This document shows positions 14,040 through 22,816 of a stretch of 26,574 nucleotides of DNA, one piece after another. A program made the position numbers and the translations under genes. The number at the start of each line of letters is the position of its first letter. Position 1 is the stretch's first letter. Source of the DNA: an uncultured Roseburia sp. (GTDB lineage Bacteria > Bacillota > Clostridia > Lachnospirales > Lachnospiraceae); the NCBI GenBank assembly GCA_947652855.1, contig CANTEO010000035.1:1-26574 (forward strand), written 5' to 3'. The notes below the pieces were generated by a model, which made no database searches, was not told the DNA's origin, and was given only the letters and a program-made list of their open reading frames with translations.

Positions 14040-15341
14040 TTAATATAAATGCCTCTTGTCCACTACGCGAACCGCCTTGCCCTCGCTTCTTGCGATCGCC
14101 TTCGGCTCCACTACCTTCACGTCCACCTTGATTCCAAGCATAGACTTCAGCCCAGACACAATCTTCTTTTCCCGCGCCTCGACAGAAAGCGTAGGATGCT
14201 CCGCCATCTCCGGCGTCAGCTCCACCTGAACCTCAATCGTGTCGTTATTTCCGACGCGGTCAACGACAATCTGGTAATTTGCCTGATAGCCCTGGTTCAA
14301 AAGAACCGTCTCAATCTGCGACGGCCAGACATTGACGCCTTTTACGACCATCATGTCGTCGCTTCTGCCCTTCGGCTTCATCATGCGCACATGAGTGCGG
14401 CCACAGGAGCATTTCTGCCTGGTTAAGCGGCACAGGTCGCGGGTGCGGTAACGCAGCAGAGGGAACGCCTTTTTCGTGATGCAGGTGAAGACCAGCTCCC
14501 CCAGCTCTCCTTCCGGCAGGACTTCGCCTGTGTCCGGGTTGATGATTTCCGCAATGAAATGATCCTCCTGCACGTGCATCCCGGCCTGCTCCTCACATTC
14601 AAAGGACACGCCAGGCCCTGATATCTCCGTGAGGCCATAAATGTCATACGCCTTAATTCCAAGGGACTGCTCAATATTGCGGCGCATCTCCTCCGTCCAC
14701 GGCTCCGCGCCGAAAATCCCGGCCTTCAGCTTGATCTGATCCTTTAACCCACGCTCATTCACGGCCTCGCCCAAATTCGCCGCATAGGACGGCGTGCAGC
14801 AAAGAATCGTGGAGCCAAGATCTGTCATGAACTGAAGCTGGCGCTCCGTGTTCCCGGAGGACATCGGGAGCGTTAAGCAGCCGACTTTATGGGAGCCTCC
14901 ATTCAACCCTGGCCCCCCGGTGAACAGGCCATAGCCATAGCAGACATGGCAGACGTCGTCTTTCGTCCCGCCCGCGGCGACAATCGCCCTTGCGCAGCAT
15001 TCCTCCCAAACGTCAATGTCCTCCTGCGTATAAAACGCCACGACGCGCCTTCCCGTCGTCCCGCTGGTGGACTGAATGCGCACGCACTCGCTTAACGGGA
15101 CGCCCAAAAGGCCGTATGGGTACTGGTCGCGCAGGTCGTCCTTCGTAATAAATGGCAGCTTGCGCAAGTCGTCAATCCCGTTCACGTCTTTTGGCGAGAC
15201 GCCCGCCTCATCCATTTTATCCCGATAAAATTTCACATTGTCATAGACAAACTGCACCTGCTTCTTCAGCCTCTCGCTTTGCAGCTGCTGCAGCTGATCC
15301 TGGGGCATCGTTTCGATTTCTGGCTGATAATAATTCTTCAT
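14040..15341 (-). CDS. Phenylacetate-CoA ligase family enzyme (aryl-acetate:CoA ligase)
   Basis: It interconverts phenylacetate or indole-/hydroxyphenyl-acetate, ATP and CoA with the aryl-acetyl-CoA. The 433-aa length is that of PaaK. The phosphate-binding loop STSGTTGRR is at residues 91-99, IYGLTEISGPG lies around 223-233, and the C-terminal domain has a zinc-ribbon-like set of Cys residues (CRLTRQKCSCGRTHVRM). GGAG is 6 bp before the ATG. It follows iorB by 66 bp on the same strand. In archaea and clostridia such a gene beside iorAB couples oxidation of aryl pyruvates to ATP formation through the CoA ester; that role is inferred from context. Confidence 0.9.
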   Translation of the reverse strand: MKNYYQPEIETMPQDQLQQLQSERLKKQVQFVYDNVKFYRDKMDEAGVSPKDVNGIDDLRKLPFITKDDLRDQYPYGLLGVPLSECVRIQSTSGTTGRRVVAFYTQEDIDVWEECCARAIVAAGGTKDDVCHVCYGYGLFTGGPGLNGGSHKVGCLTLPMSSGNTERQLQFMTDLGSTILCCTPSYAANLGEAVNERGLKDQIKLKAGIFGAEPWTEEMRRNIEQSLGIKAYDIYGLTEISGPGVSFECEEQAGMHVQEDHFIAEIINPDTGEVLPEGELGELVFTCITKKAFPLLRYRTRDLCRLTRQKCSCGRTHVRMMKPKGRSDDMMVVKGVNVWPSQIETVLLNQGYQANYQIVVDRVGNNDTIEVQVELTPEMAEHPTLSVEAREKKIVSGLKSMLGIKVDVKVVEPKAIARSEGKAVRVVDKRHLY

Positions 15342-15384
15342 GTTTTCTCCAATCCTTTATCTTTCAAACTCCGCGGCCATAGAA

Positions 15385-15398
15385 ACGCCCGAAGGCGT
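15385..15398 (-). promoter_or_regulatory. UUCG-tetraloop hairpin between iorB and the CoA ligase gene
   Basis: The minus strand reads ACGCC-TTCG-GGCGT, a 5-bp stem closed by the very stable C(UUCG)G loop, followed by only TTTC. It is too weak for a full terminator. It more likely stabilises or attenuates the message within the operon. Confidence 0.45.
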
Positions 15399-15407
15399 AT
15401 GCGGCGC

Positions 15408-15983
15408 CTATTCTACGTCCCCGCGCCCTAACAAAAACGCCTTATGGTTCATTTCCACAAACTTAGCTGGCACGCAGGCCGCAATCGCGTCCTGCCATTT
15501 CTTGACAGGGATGTCAAAATACCTGGACATCCGGCCCATCAGCACAAGATTGACCGCTTTTGCAGAACCGGCCTGCTCGGCGAGCGAAAGGCAGTCCATC
15601 GCGTCCACGCAAATCCCCTTCTCCTGCATTTTTTCGATTAACTGAGCCGGATATTCCGCAGCCCCGGTAATGACGGGCATCGGGTCGATCTCCTGCGTGT
15701 TGACGACGATCCTTCCGTCCGCCTTTAGATACTCCACATAACGCGCCGCCTCTAATTTCTCAAACGAGACGATAAAATCCGCCTCTCCTTTGTCTATAAT
15801 CGGAGAATAGACCTTCTCCCCAAACCGGACGTAGGTGACGACGCTCCCGCCGCGCTGGCTCATCCCATGGACTTCGGACACCTTCACATCGTAGCCCTCC
15901 GACAGCAGCAAATGCCCAAGCAGCTTGCTCGCAAGCAGGGAGCCCTGGCCGCCCACGCCGACAATCATAATATTCTTCGTCAT
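15408..15983 (-). CDS. iorB: Indolepyruvate:ferredoxin oxidoreductase, beta subunit
   Basis: IorB is the gamma-domain partner of IorA in the oxygen-sensitive enzyme that oxidatively decarboxylates aryl pyruvates from Trp, Tyr and Phe transamination to aryl-acetyl-CoA while reducing ferredoxin. The 191-aa protein begins MTKNIMIVGVGGQGSLLASK, the family nucleotide-like loop, and has EVHGMSQRGGSVVTYVRFG near residue 37 and the C-terminal NLVLMGRMSRYFDIPV. The ATG at 15983 overlaps the iorA stop (ATGA) with GGGGAGG upstream. The longer frame to 16103 is overlap with iorA and is not used. Confidence 0.93.
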   Translation of the reverse strand: MTKNIMIVGVGGQGSLLASKLLGHLLLSEGYDVKVSEVHGMSQRGGSVVTYVRFGEKVYSPIIDKGEADFIVSFEKLEAARYVEYLKADGRIVVNTQEIDPMPVITGAAEYPAQLIEKMQEKGICVDAMDCLSLAEQAGSAKAVNLVLMGRMSRYFDIPVKKWQDAIAACVPAKFVEMNHKAFLLGRGDVE

Positions 15984-17722
15984 TTCCGCACCTCCCCTGA
16001 CTGTAACGCATCGAACCTGCACAGCTGCCTGCAGACGTCGCAGCCGACGCAGAGCGTCGCGTCCACCGCCGCCTTTTTGCCCTTCATGCTGATGGCGGGG
16101 CATCCTAAGCGCATGCAGGATTTGCAGCCCACGCAGCTCTTCTCATCCACTGTAAGCGGTGGGTTATGCTTCACATATTTTAACAGGGCGCAGGGACGGC
16201 GGCTGATAATCACGGAAGGCTCCTTTGCGGAAAGCTCCTCTTTAAGGACCTTGTCGCACTCTTCCAAATCGTAAGGATCCACGACTGCGACGCGGCCAAA
16301 GCCCATAGACCGGCACAGGCTCTCCAAATCAATCTTCCCTGCGGGGTCGCCTTTGATATTGTAGCCCGTCGTCGGGTTCTGCTGATGCCCCGTCATTCCG
16401 GTGATGGAGTTGTCCAGAATGATTACGGTGGAATTGCTCTGGTTGTATGCAATATTGGCAAGGCCCGTCATGCCCGAATGCATGAACGTCGAGTCGCCGA
16501 TCACCGCCACCGTCCTCCCCTCGCTCTCTTCGCCCAGGGCTTTGTTGAACCCATGGACGGAGCTTATGGACGCGCCCATGCAGAGCGTCATCTCCATTGC
16601 GCTAAGCGGGGCGACGGCCCCAAGGGTATAGCACCCAATATCCCCAAGGACGGTGCATTGATTCTTGGACAGTATGTAAAACAGGCCCCTGTGCGGGCAT
16701 CCGGCGCACATGACCGGGGGGCGTCCCGGCAGCGCCTCATCTAAGCTCTTATGGGACGGGACGGCGACGCCAAGCTTCTCCGCAATCAGATTCTGCGAAT
16801 ACTCGCCTTCCAACGGCAGCACGTCCTTGCCCGTCACGGACAGGCCAAGCGCCTTACAATGATTTTCAATGATGGGGTCAAGCTCCTCCACGATCACAAG
16901 CTTCTCCACCTTTGCCGCAAACTCCAAAATCAGCTTCTTTGGCAGAGGGTTGATTAAGCCAAGCTTTAAGATGCTGGCCTCTTCCCCAAACACTTCCTTC
17001 ACATACTGATAGCTGGTGGAGGACGTGATGACGCCAAGCTTCGTGCCGCCCATCTCTACGCGGTTCAGCTCGCAGCGTTCCGCGTATTCCGTCAATTGCC
17101 TGGTGCGCTCCTCCACAAACGGGTGACGGCGGATCGCATTCCCTGGCATCATCACATATTTTGCAATATTTTTCTGATAGAGGGCCGCCGCGCGCTCCTC
17201 CCTCCCGCCAGTCTCTACGATGCTCTGAGAATGCGCGACTCTCGTGCACATCTTTAGGATGACTGGGGTGTCAAACATCTCTGACAGCTCAAACGCCTTT
17301 TTGGCAAACTCCAATGCCTCGCCGGAATCGGACGGCTCCAGCATCGGAATCTTTGACGCGATCGCATGATGGCGCGAATCCTGCTCGTTCTGGGACGAAT
17401 GCATCCCAGGGTCGTCGGCCACGCAGATAACCATGCCCGCGTTCACCCCGGTATAGGAACACGTAAAAAGCGGATCCGCCGCGACGTTTAAGCCCACGTG
17501 CTTCATTCCGCAAAAGCTCCTCTTTCCCGCAAGGGAGGCCCCAAACGCCACTTCCATCGCCACCTTCTCGTTCGGAGCCCACTCACAATAGATCTCGTCA
17601 TATTTGGCGGCCTCTTCCGTGACTTCCGTGCTCGGCGTTCCGGGATAGCTTGACACTATAGCGCATCCCGCCTCGTACAGGCCCCTCGCCAGGGCCTGAT
17701 TGCCCAACATCAACTGTTTCAT
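15980..17722 (-). CDS. iorA: Indolepyruvate:ferredoxin oxidoreductase, alpha subunit
   Basis: This is the TPP and iron-sulfur subunit of the aryl-pyruvate oxidoreductase. The 580-aa protein has an N-terminal pyrimidine-binding domain (SSYPGTPSTEVTEEAAKYDE from residue 24). The MCAGCPHRG region is at 338-346, and the TPP pyrophosphate motif GDSTFMHSG...N is at 409-438. A C-terminal 2[4Fe-4S] ferredoxin domain has C530, C533, C536, C541-P and C558, C561, C564, C568. I start at 17722 (AAGGATG upstream) and not at 17776, which would add residues from the leader. A clear promoter lies at 17786-17814. Electrons go to ferredoxin, fitting an amino-acid-fermenting anaerobe. Confidence 0.95.
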   Translation of the reverse strand: MKQLMLGNQALARGLYEAGCAIVSSYPGTPSTEVTEEAAKYDEIYCEWAPNEKVAMEVAFGASLAGKRSFCGMKHVGLNVAADPLFTCSYTGVNAGMVICVADDPGMHSSQNEQDSRHHAIASKIPMLEPSDSGEALEFAKKAFELSEMFDTPVILKMCTRVAHSQSIVETGGREERAAALYQKNIAKYVMMPGNAIRRHPFVEERTRQLTEYAERCELNRVEMGGTKLGVITSSTSYQYVKEVFGEEASILKLGLINPLPKKLILEFAAKVEKLVIVEELDPIIENHCKALGLSVTGKDVLPLEGEYSQNLIAEKLGVAVPSHKSLDEALPGRPPVMCAGCPHRGLFYILSKNQCTVLGDIGCYTLGAVAPLSAMEMTLCMGASISSVHGFNKALGEESEGRTVAVIGDSTFMHSGMTGLANIAYNQSNSTVIILDNSITGMTGHQQNPTTGYNIKGDPAGKIDLESLCRSMGFGRVAVVDPYDLEECDKVLKEELSAKEPSVIISRRPCALLKYVKHNPPLTVDEKSCVGCKSCMRLGCPAISMKGKKAAVDATLCVGCDVCRQLCRFDALQSGEVRK

Positions 17723-17785
17723 ACATTGACATCCTTTCTTCTGTATATTAAAAACATAGCTGTGAATTTTTCGCACAACATAGGT

Positions 17786-17814
17786 ATCATATCATAAAAG
17801 GCCATATTTTTCAA
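17786..17814 (-). promoter_or_regulatory. Sigma-A promoter of the iorA-iorB-paaK operon
   Basis: On the minus strand, TTGAAA (17809-17814), a 17-bp spacer and TATGAT (17786-17791) are close to consensus. The transcript would start near 17779, giving a leader of about 57 nt. Confidence 0.75.
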
Positions 17815-17838
17815 ATATAAAACGCATCGCCTATTTTC

Positions 17839-17885
17839 CAAAAAGCAAAAAAGCGCATGGCCTTATTCCATCATAAAGCCCGCGC
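17839..17885 (-). terminator. Terminator of the polysaccharide operon
   Basis: The minus strand folds GCGC and GGGCTTTAT against ATAAGGCC and GCGC (17853-17885), with G-U pairs and a small bulge, and runs into TTTTTTGCTTTTT. It lies about 52 bp after the flippase stop and separates the operon from ior. Confidence 0.7.
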
Positions 17886-17936
17886 CATTCCGCCGGGAAT
17901 CCCCTGCCGCCTCATCCCTATAGATATGCAATTCTT

Positions 17937-19463
17937 CTATTCCCTATGCAAAAAACGCATCGCCTTGCCCTTCACGTCCAAAAACTCCTCCGTCCTGCAA
18001 TACCTTAGGAAATAAGCCGCGTTTACGATCACAATGCAGATCAGGGCCTTTGCGGCCCAGTGAACGGCGCCAGATCCGCGGATCCGCTTGACCGGGACAT
18101 AGCATAAGCCGATGCATACGGCAAGAAGCCCAAAATTTTTTAAATGCCCGACATAATAAGAAGCAGGGCTTTTACCAAAAAATTTTCTGTACAGCAAATT
18201 TGGCTCATACCAAAAATAGGTGGCGGCCTTGGAGACAGAGGTCGCAAGCACAATGCCGCTTATCCCCATTATCCTGCCTAAAATCACCGAAAGCGCCAGA
18301 TTCAAAACTGCCGTCGCAAACATAATGTAACGAATCTGCCGATACATCCCCGTCCCCTCCCGAAACGTCCAGACGGGCCTCATGCAGATGGAGAAAAACA
18401 CATTGAGGACAATTGCCGCCAAGGTCAGGCCGTCCAAAAGCATCCCTTCCCCCAACCAAAGCGCCATAAAATCCTGCGTTAAATACAGCAGGCAGACCGA
18501 CACGTTGCCGCAGATCCAAAAGCTTGCCATCTGCATCGAACGGAACGTCCGATACCGCCTCTCTGGCGCAGCGGTCGCCACAAGGTTCCCCACGCCTGCG
18601 GTCAGTGACGTAAACAATAACGCGACAAACGTCTCCAGGTTATTGGTAATCGTATAATAATTCGAATAATACCCAACGTACACTGTCCCTATCATTGCAG
18701 ACATCAGGATATTGTCTGTCCCATTGAGCAGGCTCCAGGCAATCTTATACAAAAATGCAGACGACGCATCGGTAAAAATCCGCTTCTTCTCCCCTTCCGA
18801 AAGCTCATTTTTTTCCCGAAGGAACGCATACTGCCTGTCAGCGGCCCGCGAGACCAAGACATTTTGAGCCACCACCGCGGCGACGTCCAGCAGCAAAAAC
18901 GCAAAATAACTGTGAATCGTGACTACCGCCAAAAACTGCAGGACGATTTTTCCGATATTGACATACACCTCTATCTTATTAATCAGATACGATTTTTGAT
19001 CCGCCCTCACCATGGACGCCTTATAAATAAACAAATAGGACGCCGCGCTCTTTAGGACGAAAATGACATAATAGGCCGAAAGATACGGCATCTTTTGATC
19101 CATATTGACGATATGGCCCAAAAACGGGGTCAGCGCAAGCCCGACGCACGTAACGCCCATTGCAATGACAAGGTACAAAGACCGAAAGTACCGAAGCATG
19201 GCAGAAAGCTTTTTTTCGTCATTTTCCGCAATGGGACGGTACAGGCTGACATTCATGGCTGTGCCAAGGCCCAAATCCGCCATGGAGAGCAGAGTCAGGA
19301 TATTGGAAAACAGGCCGTTGACCCCCAAATAGGCGACGCCAATATATTGAATAAAAAATTTTCGGCTCAGAAACGTCAGCAATAAGACCGCAAGCCTGTT
19401 TGCAATTGCAGACGCTGCGTTTTTGCCGGCATTCACTGTCCTGCTGTCCGCATTAAAGCCCAT
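17937..19463 (-). CDS. Wzx-like polysaccharide flippase (MATE/MOP superfamily)
   Basis: It is probably the flippase that moves the lipid-linked repeat unit of the surface polysaccharide to the outer face of the membrane. The 508-aa protein has about 12-14 hydrophobic segments. The family N-terminus has FLSRKFFIQYIGVAYLGVNG followed by LTLLSMADLGLGTAMNVSLY, typical of oligosaccharide flippases in Gram-positive capsule loci. AGGAAGGG is upstream of the ATG, and the gene starts 12 bp after the preceding stop. It is the last gene of the operon and is followed by the terminator. Confidence 0.9.
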   Translation of the reverse strand: MGFNADSRTVNAGKNAASAIANRLAVLLLTFLSRKFFIQYIGVAYLGVNGLFSNILTLLSMADLGLGTAMNVSLYRPIAENDEKKLSAMLRYFRSLYLVIAMGVTCVGLALTPFLGHIVNMDQKMPYLSAYYVIFVLKSAASYLFIYKASMVRADQKSYLINKIEVYVNIGKIVLQFLAVVTIHSYFAFLLLDVAAVVAQNVLVSRAADRQYAFLREKNELSEGEKKRIFTDASSAFLYKIAWSLLNGTDNILMSAMIGTVYVGYYSNYYTITNNLETFVALLFTSLTAGVGNLVATAAPERRYRTFRSMQMASFWICGNVSVCLLYLTQDFMALWLGEGMLLDGLTLAAIVLNVFFSICMRPVWTFREGTGMYRQIRYIMFATAVLNLALSVILGRIMGISGIVLATSVSKAATYFWYEPNLLYRKFFGKSPASYYVGHLKNFGLLAVCIGLCYVPVKRIRGSGAVHWAAKALICIVIVNAAYFLRYCRTEEFLDVKGKAMRFLHRE

Positions 19464-19475
19464 CTCAATCCCTTC

Positions 19476-20636
19476 CTACGTTTTGACGCAGCTTAATAAA
19501 AACTGCTCAATATAACGGCTGGTTAAAGAGGCATAACGCTCCTTATGCCCCGGCTCATACCCCTCTGACATTGCCGCCTCTATCCGGTCAGCCAGGAAAG
19601 GCGCGTCGAACCGATCATATGTCACAAACCTCTCAGGATGGCGGATCGCCTCTCCAAACATTGTCTGCTTCCGATTCCAGACCAGGCCGACGCTTGGGAC
19701 ATGATAGGCGTACCCCAGGATGCTCGCATGAAGCCTGGTTACGATTTCCCCATCCAGCGAAGCTATGATGTCCACTAGCTCCTGCACGTTTCTTGGCCTG
19801 TCCAGGCAGACTGCGTCTTTATATCCATGCCTGTGAATTTCGGCCAAAGCCTCCCTGGCAAACGCGTCGTCCTCATACAGGCCGTTTGTAAAAAGCACGC
19901 ACCGATAGCCGCGCCTTGTCAGCTCACGATACAGGCCAACCCACAGCTTTTTGGCCTGCGCCGCCGTGCAGCCCGCCCCATAGTCAGAAAACAGATTTGC
20001 CCGGCCAATTCCCAGGCCGACCGTGCGCGCGCCGCCATCTTTTCCGCCCCTGGCATGGCCCGTCCGGCTCCACGCAAGAGGGCGCGTCACGTCAGGCAGG
20101 GCGCACGCAGGGTCGGCAACCTTTCCAGAGCGGATATCGCCTCGCAAAAGCCATTTTCCCCTCAGCAATTCCAAATCGTCACGCGTCGTCACCATCCTGA
20201 CATTTCCCAGGTTCAGCGCGTCCCTTAAAGCCAGGCATTCTGCGTTCCCCTCATCAAACCCTTCCACTCCCACAGCAGACAGCATAACCGGAATGTCCAG
20301 CGAATGCGCATACTGCAATACCGCCCGAACGGGCGGGGCAAGAAACTGACGCTCAAACTTTAGCAGGCCGCCGCCCACAAAAATCACGGCGCGCGTCTCT
20401 TTGCCCATCTTTTTCCTGCATTCCTTTAACACTTTATCACAAATGCCCTCCCTATGCCAGATATGCCTTGCCAGCCTGCGGACGGCACGTCCCGCGGCAG
20501 AGCCTTTGCGCCCGCCGCCGTCGGGGCGGCTCCTTCCATATAGGTCAATCCCCTTTATGCAAAGATGCATCCCATGGCGGGCGGCTGTTTCCTCCACCAT
20601 ATGCCTCGTGCTTTCATAAATGGCCTGATCCCCCAA
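19476..20636 (-). CDS. Polysaccharide pyruvyl transferase family protein, start lost or shifted
   Basis: PF04230-type enzymes transfer pyruvate ketals, or related groups, to glycans using PEP. The frame shows VIFVGGGLLKFERQFLAPP, MLSAVGVEGFDEG and the C-terminal EIVTRLHASILGYAYHVPSVG. The first available start is TTG at 20636, but the conserved N-terminal strand is encoded before it: the same frame upstream reads NIILVGLIYDANLGDQAIYE, back to the G10 tract at 20674-20683, with no start codon in between. As sequenced, the gene therefore lacks its natural beginning. With one G fewer, it would be read as an in-frame fusion to the preceding pyruvyl-transferase gene. It may be phase-variable, frameshifted, or a sequencing artefact. 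Confidence 0.8.
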   Translation of the reverse strand: MGDQAIYESTRHMVEETAARHGMHLCIKGIDLYGRSRPDGGGRKGSAAGRAVRRLARHIWHREGICDKVLKECRKKMGKETRAVIFVGGGLLKFERQFLAPPVRAVLQYAHSLDIPVMLSAVGVEGFDEGNAECLALRDALNLGNVRMVTTRDDLELLRGKWLLRGDIRSGKVADPACALPDVTRPLAWSRTGHARGGKDGGARTVGLGIGRANLFSDYGAGCTAAQAKKLWVGLYRELTRRGYRCVLFTNGLYEDDAFAREALAEIHRHGYKDAVCLDRPRNVQELVDIIASLDGEIVTRLHASILGYAYHVPSVGLVWNRKQTMFGEAIRHPERFVTYDRFDAPFLADRIEAAMSEGYEPGHKERYASLTSRYIEQFLLSCVKT

Positions 20637-20670
20637 ATTCGCGTCATAAATGAGGCCGACAAGGATGATA

Positions 20671-21798
20671 TTACCCCCCCCCCGGGGAAATCAGCGCATT
20701 TTTTAACCAACGCTGCGAGCGTTCCCTGAATTCCTTCCATTTTCTGTCAACCCTCACATAATCTACCTCTTCTTCACAAATGCCCTCTCCGTCAGGAACA
20801 TAGCGGCCATAAGCCCCTAACGTATGGCAGATATCCTTCACCTTCCCGGCATACGCTCTTGAGAACGCGTAAAAATCCCTATGAAAAATCACCGAAAAGC
20901 ATATTGCATGAAACGAGTTGGTAAACACGCATTCTGCGTATTTTACAGCGGACAGAAAGTCTTCTATCCCCGCCGCCTCATAGCAAACGTAATGGCCCGA
21001 CCTCTTTTTTTTCAAAGCCGTGCTAATCTCTATGACCTTAAGGCTTCTTTTCCTCGCATACTCAAAAGCGCAGGCCCTAAGCCATGCATTTTCATCTACG
21101 GGAAGATACAAAAGAATATACCGTCCCTCCGTCAACGGCTCCCCCAAAATCGGCGCATAGTCCCCCTCCTGCAAAAGCAAGACCGGATCCGCCACATGGG
21201 TCACTTTTTTATCCGTAAGCCTTTCCAAAATCTGCTTTTCATACGACTCCCTGCAAGAAATCTGATCTATATGCAAAAGCAGGCTTTTCAATTCCCTCTC
21301 CTGCCCCTCACGCAACGTGCCGTCCGCCATGCTAGGCGCATATGCGACACGACGCATCGCCTTCATGCTGTCAAGGGCCAGAAAAAAGCTCCTGTCAAAA
21401 TGCCCGCCGCAAAATCCCGGAGACCAGATCACATCGCTTTCGCATATGACTGTGTCATAATTCAGCTTCGCCGCATTCAGCGTCTTTTGCGTATATGCTT
21501 CCTTACTGACAGACAACTGGCCGCCTACAAAGCCGTTAAATTTTTTCAGCCTTTCCCGATAACGCGGAAATCGTAAGATCTGCCCGCACGCCGTCTTCAC
21601 CCTGCCATGGCACAAGGAGCCTAAAAACGGCGCGTCCCTGCACTGCCCCTCCAAAACCGGCATGGTATAGTCGATCACCTCAGCCGACGTGACAAAATCA
21701 AGCTTCTTCAAATATTGCTGGAACGCCCAGCTATGCAGCATGGCGCCATAATTGAAATCCGGCGTGTTGATGTTCAGGCTGATGGCCCCAATCCTCAT
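20671..21798 (-). CDS. Polysaccharide pyruvyl transferase family protein
   Basis: This is a second PF04230-type protein, probably adding pyruvate or a related group to the capsule repeat. The 375-aa product starts MRIGAISLNINTPDFNYGAM, with the family N-terminal N-YGAML motif near residue 17. It also has VIWSPGFCGGHFDRSFFLA near residue 130, APSMADG, CRESYEKQILERL, and a C-terminal VFTNSFHAICFSVIFHRDFY. It overlaps the preceding SDR gene by 4 bp (ATGA). Its last codons (CCG GGG GGG GGG TAA) are formed by the G10 tract, so the stop exists only at this tract length. Confidence 0.87.
   Translation of the reverse strand: MRIGAISLNINTPDFNYGAMLHSWAFQQYLKKLDFVTSAEVIDYTMPVLEGQCRDAPFLGSLCHGRVKTACGQILRFPRYRERLKKFNGFVGGQLSVSKEAYTQKTLNAAKLNYDTVICESDVIWSPGFCGGHFDRSFFLALDSMKAMRRVAYAPSMADGTLREGQERELKSLLLHIDQISCRESYEKQILERLTDKKVTHVADPVLLLQEGDYAPILGEPLTEGRYILLYLPVDENAWLRACAFEYARKRSLKVIEISTALKKKRSGHYVCYEAAGIEDFLSAVKYAECVFTNSFHAICFSVIFHRDFYAFSRAYAGKVKDICHTLGAYGRYVPDGEGICEEEVDYVRVDRKWKEFRERSQRWLKNALISPGGG
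20674..20683 (-). repeat. G10 homopolymer at the junction of two pyruvyl-transferase genes
   Basis: Ten consecutive C on the plus strand (G on the coding strand) come directly after CCCC of the coding strand. With 10 G the upstream frame stops at once (TAA). With 9 G it runs on into the downstream gene. With 11 G it leaves into a short frame ending near 20555. Long G tracts of this kind are classic slippage sites in surface-polysaccharide genes. Confidence 0.9.
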
Positions 21799-22754
21799 GT
21801 TATCTGCCCCCTCATATCTTCGATCAGCTCCTCATACATCTGACGAAGCCCCTTTGTCGCCTTCCAGCCCAATTTCTCTAATTTTGACGCGTCCAAATTC
21901 ATATGGAGGGTGGGCGCATAGCCCCTGCCCTCCTGCGAGCCCTCCTCGACCCTGACCGCGACCCTGCCGTCGGCCGCAAGCTTCGCCATCTCATAGATGG
22001 AACAGTACGTTTCCTCATTTGCGGCATTGTACGCCTCGCCCGCATCTCCGCAAAACAGCACCGTCAAGATTGCGCTTACGGCGTCCTCCATCGAAAGATA
22101 GCTTCTCCTCGTCTCCCCTTTGGTATGCAAAACAATGTCGCGCCCCTCTATGACGCACCTGGCAAATTCTGCAAAGACCCTGCCGTCATGATAGCTTACG
22201 CCCTTCCCAAACGTCTGCGCCAGCCGAACCGTCTTAACAGGAACGCCATGCTCACTGCAATACGCCCTGCACATCGACTCACACATCCGCTTGCTCTCCG
22301 GGTAGCTGCTCCTGACCTCCATTGTATCCAAATACGCGGCGTGCGCCTCCGTGACCTTCTCATCCGTCTCCACCGCGCCATACACCTCCATGGTGGAAAG
22401 GTACGCAAACCCCTTCACCTTCTTTTCCCGCGCCAGCCGCAGCAAATGCTCCGTGCCAAGCAAGGCCGTCCGAATCGTCTCTACCGGCTCATTGACGAAC
22501 GCCTTGCTTGACGTCTGGCTCGCCCCATGAATGATATAGTCCAGCTCCTGCTTGACAGAACATCCTTTGGTGACGTCGCCGACGAGGAACGAAAGCCGTT
22601 CCTTTTCCGCAAATATCCGATTGGCCTTCTCCCTGTCCCGAACCGCCGCGATGACCGTATGCCCCATCCCAAGCAGCTCCCTCACCAAATTCTGCCCGAT
22701 CATGCCCGTCGCGCCCGTCACTAACACAGTCTGCCTCTTATCGCTAAATCCCAT
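21795..22754 (-). CDS. NAD-dependent sugar epimerase/dehydratase (extended SDR)
   Basis: This acts on a nucleotide sugar, supplying a precursor for the polysaccharide. The 319-aa protein has the Rossmann motif GATGMIG (14-20), a D-V-T acidic region near residue 60, the catalytic S-T near 120-121 and the Y151-x3-K155 pair (SSYPESK). A substrate-domain HTKGETRRSYLSMEDAVSA region, typical of UDP- or dTDP-sugar epimerases/dehydratases, follows. The start at 22754 follows GGGAGG at 11-12 bp. The exact reaction (4-epimerase, 4,6-dehydratase or reductase) cannot be fixed from sequence. Confidence 0.87.
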   Translation of the reverse strand: MGFSDKRQTVLVTGATGMIGQNLVRELLGMGHTVIAAVRDREKANRIFAEKERLSFLVGDVTKGCSVKQELDYIIHGASQTSSKAFVNEPVETIRTALLGTEHLLRLAREKKVKGFAYLSTMEVYGAVETDEKVTEAHAAYLDTMEVRSSYPESKRMCESMCRAYCSEHGVPVKTVRLAQTFGKGVSYHDGRVFAEFARCVIEGRDIVLHTKGETRRSYLSMEDAVSAILTVLFCGDAGEAYNAANEETYCSIYEMAKLAADGRVAVRVEEGSQEGRGYAPTLHMNLDASKLEKLGWKATKGLRQMYEELIEDMRGQIT

Positions 22755-22816
22755 AGATTTGCCAGTCCTCCCTTGCCCGCAAAATTGCCCGCATCCTTAT
22801 AGAGATGCCATTTGGC

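Noticed and set aside
20555..20740. 61-codon minus-strand frame across the G10 tract
   Set aside because: It is the third frame over two pyruvyl-transferase genes; relevant only as the product expected if the tract were 11 G.
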